DNA from: Spinacia oleracea
Taxonomy: Eukaryota; Streptophyta; Magnoliopsida; Caryophyllales; Amaranthaceae
Assembly: GCF_020520425.1 (NCBI RefSeq)
Contig: NC_079489.1
Location: forward strand, 94,902,810 to 94,966,809
Length of the DNA: 64,000 bases
Reading direction: 5' to 3'
Shown: piece after piece, positions 59,352 through 64,000 of the stretch
Numbering within the stretch: the first letter of the stretch is position 1
How the letters are laid out: every line of letters begins with the position of its first letter
The notes under the pieces: generated by a model
The model's input: only the letters and a program-made list of their open reading frames with translations
Told to the model about the DNA's origin: nothing
Database searches by the model: none
Position numbers and translations under genes: made by a program

Positions 59352-60316
59352 ACGGGTCAATGTTTAGTGATGGGAAGCAAGATGAGGACTCGTATCCACG
59401 GGATAATCCCGAAAACCCATACGGGTTCCTCAAGTTCCCACAGGGATATGCAGTTGAGGTTGCATCATTGGGATCAAAGGTGAGAGGAGATGTCAGGAGA
59501 TGTTGCTGTGTAGTTTCTGGTGGTGTTTATGATAACTTGCTTTTCTTCCCAGCAATTCAGTTGATCAAGGATAGGTATCCTGGTGTTCAGGTTGATATAA
59601 TTACATCAGCTAGGGGTAAACAGACTTATGAAATGAATAAAAATGTGAGGTGGGCAACTGTTTATGATCTTGATGATAACTTTCCTGATCCTGAGTGCAC
59701 TGACATGCTTGGACTTCTTAAGGTTGGTCACCCATTTTTTTCCCTTAAGCATCATACCTTCCAACTGTTAATATCTTGTAGCATATTGGGATTACCATCA
59801 CAGTTAAAATGGATCACGGAACAGGATTCAAAAGATCAAGCAACAGAAAATCCTGAAAATCAGAACTACATACTCATAGAAAGAGAGTAGAAATTATACA
59901 AACAAAACTAGCAGGATTAGGGCATGCAACATTTTTGTTCATGACAACAGCCAGAGATGGAGTTAGCTATGTTTATCCCAATGTAAATGCAGCAGGAGCT
60001 GGACTCCTTCTGTCTGAAACATTTACACCATTACACCAGACAGTATGAACCTTTCAGAAGGAGGATATAACATGTGAGAGATTTCAGTTTGACAGAATAC
60101 AACTAATACATAAGCAAAACTCAATTCCTTATTTTTCTTATGGGATTTTAATGTTACACTAGGTACCATCAGATGATTGAATGGTTAGGCCGGCCAGTTA
60201 AGGACATACCACAACATCTAGCTTCCCCCTTAAAGGTTTCAATTTCAAGGAAGCTGAAAGAAGCTGTGGAAGCTAAATATAAAGAAGCAGGAGCAGAAAA
60301 GGGAAAATATGTAGTT
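59352..60316 (+). pseudogene. Captured PnsB1 (NDF1/NDH48) gene fragment with introns
   Basis: Three exon pieces encode part of photosynthetic NDH subunit of subcomplex B1, a nuclear-encoded protein of the chloroplast NADH dehydrogenase-like complex in cyclic electron flow. Piece 1 (59352-59722) reads YGSMFSDGKQDED, NPYGFLKFPQGYAVEVAS, GDVRRCCCVVSGGVYDNLLF and RYPGVQVDI. Piece 2 (about 59889-60073) reads TKLAGLGHATFLFMTTARDG and YVYPNVNAAGAGLLLSETF. Piece 3 (60163-60316) reads YHQMIEWLGRPVKD and PLKVSISRKLKEAVEAKYKE. The intervening sequences (59723 to about 59888, and 60074-60162) have GT donors and, for the second, a clear AG acceptor, so the copy was taken from genomic DNA. An 8-bp tandem duplication at 60023-60038 breaks the frame. 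The transit peptide and the C-terminal third are missing. A read-through of the first intron gives an open frame to 59890. Confidence 0.9.
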
Positions 60317-60932
60317 TTTTGGCAGCAATTTTTACTAGCTCAGACAATGTAAGCTTGTTTTTACTTAAACTAAAGCCACATGAGAAACTATGCAAATCTA
60401 GCAATTCCAAAACATTGAATCTTCGTCATAGTTGCATCTGAGCAGTTGTTTTGAAAGATAACACTGTAAGAATGCAGTCTAAGCGTATATATTCTGACCA
60501 CACACATGTATACAGCAAATTTTGACCACACACATGACCACTAGGTTACTAAAAAGACTACAACATTCTGCCTTTTTAGGAGAACCAATTCGAAGGTGAA
60601 CTAGATCTAGCACATCTGCACACACATTCAACTTAAGGGTATCTAAGGGGCAAACGAACCCCACAATTCAAGTGCCGAGCAAACAAATGAAGCAAAGCAG
60701 AAACAATAACATACAGAGCAGCAACAGAAGCAAACAGAGGAGAAACACACAGATGGAAGTGAAATTCTAAAGACCACCAGATCAGAATTCACATGCAGCA
60801 GCAGCAAGACCAGCAGATTAGTATTCAAAGCAATAAATTAGCAAATCCAGCAGACTTGTAATTATGGAAAAATTAAAGAACTTTACCAAATCCATGAAGA
60901 TATAAACGCTTCCATCTTTGTGTCTAAACAAC
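60317..60932. other. Spacer between the PnsB1 fragment and the Ulp1-like gene
   Basis: There is no recognisable gene. Homology to PnsB1 ends at about GKYVV (60316). The right part would be the 3' untranslated region of the minus-strand Ulp1-like gene. Confidence 0.5.
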
Positions 60933-63900
60933 CTAAGTAAATAAATACTCGGTTGTAAAAAACTTAGCCCATTGCTCACGAACCACATCTATTTCCTCAT
61001 CGGTATAAGGCGCATTTCTTGGAGTGTAAGCCTGAAATAAGTAACATGATAAGTAATGCTACTTGTAAATTAAGAATTCTACTACGTAAAAGTACTAGTA
61101 TTAGTAGTTCAACTAACATATGGTAACATAACGAACATTATCTAACCGCTCATCAGTGTTATGGTGTAACGTGACTATTTCATGCATGAACTTCATAACG
61201 TAATAGCCACACTCGCGGGCGCCGACTTGTTGAGCACACTGATTTGGAGATAAATCATAAATTATATATCCAAGTAGTTACCCAAAAAAAAAAGTAAAGC
61301 TAATTAGTAAGCATGATATACCTTTACATAGAAGCCTTTCAACCCCTGCATAGTCGCTCTATTCGGACAAATCCCATCATTAAACTTGTACACTTGGTAT
61401 GCCCTGGAAGTTGAGTAAAACTTCATGAATCTGATTCGGCACGAAAAGAAATAACTTAAAAAGAATTGAAAGTAACTTACAAACACAAGATTCCCCATGC
61501 ACTATTTTCTCGGTTGGAACCTATCGCAGAGTCGAAAATATACGCACAACCTCTACGTAGGTCTAACACGTACAAAATCCAATGATTTCTGCATTATATA
61601 TAAATGTTATTGCAACCTTATGCATGAAAATAACAATAACATAGCTATTTACCAAATATCGATCAATCTCTAACACTTACTCTTGATGGTATGGGATCAA
61701 AAACCACTTGGTAATGTTAGGATCACCCTTCTTCTCCTTTTCAATTTCAGCATTGAAAACTACTTTCAAATACATTGATGCAGCCTGAGGGTTGGCCTTG
61801 ATTCTAGAGCTTGACATTGCCTCGGGACAAACAAACCCAATCTGAGAGTTGTCAAATGCAAAGGTGTGTTCGTGGAATAAACACCTACAAAGTAAATGTA
61901 TAATGCAAAAATTTCAAAAACTATTATAGTTGACAAAACCAAAAACAAAAATATCGATGGAAAAGTTTACATCATATAGACTTGGATCACTGAAATGTTG
62001 AGGCACGCCCCTCTAAGGAACTCTTCAACGTCAACCTCATATACATAAGTTTGTCGATCTTCGTCATAATGCCAAACCGAAGCGGGCAATGGGATTGAAG
62101 TATTTTTATATACATCACCGGGCGCCGTATTGATGATAAACTTCAAATAATTGCATGATGGGCCAAGACCTTGAATTGTGTCGTCTGCCAAATTTTGCTT
62201 CTTACTTTTGGCGGCTGATTCTTCAGTTTTACGATCACAACTACCTACCATCTCTTTGGATTTCTTAGAGTTCTTCGACTTCGATTTCGACTCCAACTTA
62301 TTTGAGCATGAATTTTCCTGTAACAATAATGTTAAGCTAGCATGAAAAGTTCAGTTTTGATTTCAGTGTTGAAGCACAGGGGAGTGGGAAGCATATGGTT
62401 TACCTTGGCCGTTAACTTCAGTGTTGTCTTCTCTTTGGACCCTAAATCAAGTGTTGCCTTCTCTTTGACAATTAATTCTGTTGTCTTATCTTTGACAACT
62501 AATTCTGTTGTCTTCTCTTTGACAATTAATTCGTTTTTCTTCTCTTTGGAGCTACAAACCACCTCTTCAAAAATCTGACTCCTGGACTTCTTTGTTGGGC
62601 GTGGAGTAGAGTACTCCTAAACAGAGGTAGAAACCAAAGGAGTTCAAGGCTCTGAATCTAATTCTAAACAGAGGTAGGCAAATAGCAATAATAAATAAAA
62701 AGATGCATAACGCAATGAATGACAATTAATAATAAAAAATTTATACCTCGTCTTCTTCGAAAATCACCAAGTGAATTGGCCATTGCACAAAACTAGCAAG
62801 AGCCCTGCCTAAGTTATTGAATCCATCTCCAGTAGGTACCGGAAGAGTGTCATCATCATGTCCGTCGTAAATACAATCAACTTGGACCTTATAATGACTA
62901 GGCTTCATCGATCTAAAGTGTTGGTGCAACGAACCATCCAATGGGTACGCCATACCATCTGCCACTATCACTTTATTACCCAAAACTTTATCCTCAAGGG
63001 CAAGACGACATGGAGTTATGGCCTTCACAAATAAATTTACAAAATTTCAGAAATCACTACAAAGTACAATATTAAAAACCTAGCTAGGGGTGTTTTGAGT
63101 GTATGCACTATAGAGAATATATACCTTCAGCTCGCGTGGTTGCTGCGATGAACTCGGACAACAGGTTACGAGTGCACGGTTAACATCAAACTCATCACTT
63201 ACAAGAGCAGAATCAAGTGCGGGGGTAGAGAGGGTGTTTAGTTGACCGGTTGCTTTCAATGTGGCTAGTTGGTTTTGGAGGGCCTCCGCCACCTTTCTCT
63301 CTAATTGATCTTCAAACTCCCTTCTCACCGAAGCTCTGATTGATTCGATAGCCTCCGGTGATGGTTCAATATGGCCACATCTACTACTTCGGTCTATTGG
63401 ACCGAAAACAACTTTGTAACCGACATTAACTCCACCTGTTGCCTTGACACGCCCACGGTGATCCTTTTTTCCCATAGCCTTGGTGAGGGCATCTTCTCCC
63501 TGGGTGAATGAAATATTTCCTTTTCCCTCTTCTTCTATGTACTCCAACTATAAGAATTAGGAAAGTAAAAATTAGATGGTATACATGATGGAAAGGAGAA
63601 CCAATCTTAGCAATAGAACTAGGAATTAGGAAAGAAAAGGATATAGAACGTAAAATTTCATATGCACTTACAGCCATCTTAGCAATATTTACGGCTTCTT
63701 TATCATTCGGGTCAACTTCCCACTTTCCCTCTTTGTTTTTAACTTGATGAGCCAAGATCCACTCTACTGATCTAAACTTCTTAAATCTATCTGGCGCTGT
63801 GGTGAGTGATGAGGTCACTGAGGAGGAGCCACTTGAGAGGGTTAAAGCTGCCTCTGGCGGTAGTCGCCCATCATTTATCCACTCTGGTCTCTTTCTAACA

Positions 63901-63971
63901 TAACCCTTTTGGCCTGTGCGATGTGGGTGCTTGTTTTGTAATGCACTTTTACTTGCTTTTTCTCTACGAAC
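60933..63971 (-). CDS. CACTA-borne Ptta/En/Spm-type protein with C-terminal Ulp1-like (C48) protease domain
   Basis: Ten exons on the minus strand join in one frame: 63672-63971, 63125-63547, 62747-63022, 62404-62616, 61971-62317, 61681-61884, 61481-61588, 61322-61403, 61137-61238 and 60933-61031 (TAG stop 60933-60935). More exons lie off the right edge. The N-terminal part has the plant Ptta/En/Spm transposase-like segment (QGEDALTKAMGKKDHRGRVK and ATGGV) and a predicted coiled coil around REFEDQLERKVAEALQNQLA. A middle exon carries lysine/threonine-rich tandem repeats (ELIVKEKTT, four to five copies). The C-terminal domain shows the Ulp1 catalytic order: His in HWILYVLDLRRG, Asp in AYIFDSAIGS, Gln in CAQQVG and Cys in ARECGYYVMKFMHE. 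Ulp1 family enzymes cleave SUMO-type modifiers; in CACTA elements their role is unproven. No stop or frameshift is visible, so this gene may be functional. Confidence 0.8.
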
Positions 63972-64000
63972 CTGTCAAAAAACACATAAAGAACATGTCG

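Larger units (their letters stand above)
57669..64000 (+). mobile_element. CACTA (En/Spm) transposon with captured PnsB1 fragment and Ulp1-like gene; right end outside
   Basis: The left terminus is CACTAGTGGAAAAAATACC at 57669. It is followed by about 350 bp of TGTTGAGGCGGGC-type motifs in both orientations, the expected subterminal transposase-binding array. Then come a 161-bp tandem array (58554-59351), a fragment of the host gene PnsB1 (59352-60316) and a minus-strand multi-exon gene with an Ulp1-like domain (60933-63971). The element inserted into Copia element D. The transposase gene proper (TNPD/TNP2 type) was not seen and may lie to the right of the window. Confidence 0.85.

Noticed and set aside
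62342..62578. A plus-strand frame of 78 residues
   Set aside because: It is the antisense shadow of the lysine/threonine repeat exon of the Ulp1-like gene.

Overview
This is a window of plant nuclear DNA dominated by nested transposable elements. Evidence for a plant: Copia-type LTR retrotransposons primed by initiator tRNA-Met, an L1-type LINE, CACTA (En/Spm) transposons with an Ulp1-like gene, a Tat/Ogre-type Gypsy LTR with a tRNA-Arg-type primer site, and fragments of plant genes (PnsB1 of the chloroplast NDH complex, an ECT/YTH m6A reader, histone H2A, a GT31 beta-1,3-galactosyltransferase, an LRR receptor kinase). The species cannot be fixed from the sequence; a eudicot is likely. No rRNA, tRNA, CRISPR array or bacterial-style operon was seen.

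Layout. 1-3838: a CACTA-type element (one terminus at 3838, the rest off the left edge) that appears to carry exons of a beta-1,3-galactosyltransferase and a decayed first exon of an intron-containing histone H2A gene. 3839-12956: a truncated, non-coding Tat/Ogre-like Gypsy element on the minus strand with one LTR (11478-12956), a 117-bp tandem array, five copies of a GCGCCCAG/CTGGGCGC palindromic module, and a captured piece of an ECT-type YTH gene (8673-9035). 12957-15319: AT-rich intergenic DNA with short tandem repeats and a Stowaway-like MITE. 15320 onward: a CACTA end, split by Copia element A (15383-27098), which contains a nested 5'-truncated LINE (18105-20682). 28608-48250: Copia element B (minus strand, TSD TTTCC), split by Copia element C (32148-42415, TSD TAAAG). 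48256-49761: decayed LRR-kinase relic. 49762-57668: Copia element D (plus strand, decayed gag-pol), cut by a second CACTA element from 57669 to beyond the right edge.

The right-hand CACTA element is the most interesting unit. It has a clean CACTA terminus, subterminal repeats, a 161-bp tandem array, a captured PnsB1 fragment with its introns still present, and a minus-strand multi-exon gene. All visible exon junctions of that gene stay in frame, and it ends in an Ulp1/C48 cysteine-protease domain with His, Asp, Gln and Cys catalytic positions intact.

How the parts relate: A and B share one LTR family (TGAAGGAAATATGTCC...CCCTACA). C and D share another (TGAAGGAAATAATGCCC...CTAACA). In each pair one member carries a recognisable gag-pol (B, D) and the other a decayed non-coding interior (A, C), and the interiors of A and C resemble each other. 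C has nearly identical LTRs and so moved recently although it encodes nothing. The window therefore records non-autonomous retrotransposition, nested insertion, and repeated capture of host gene fragments by unrelated element types. No intact ordinary host gene is demonstrable; the best open coding sequence is the transposon-borne Ulp1-like gene.
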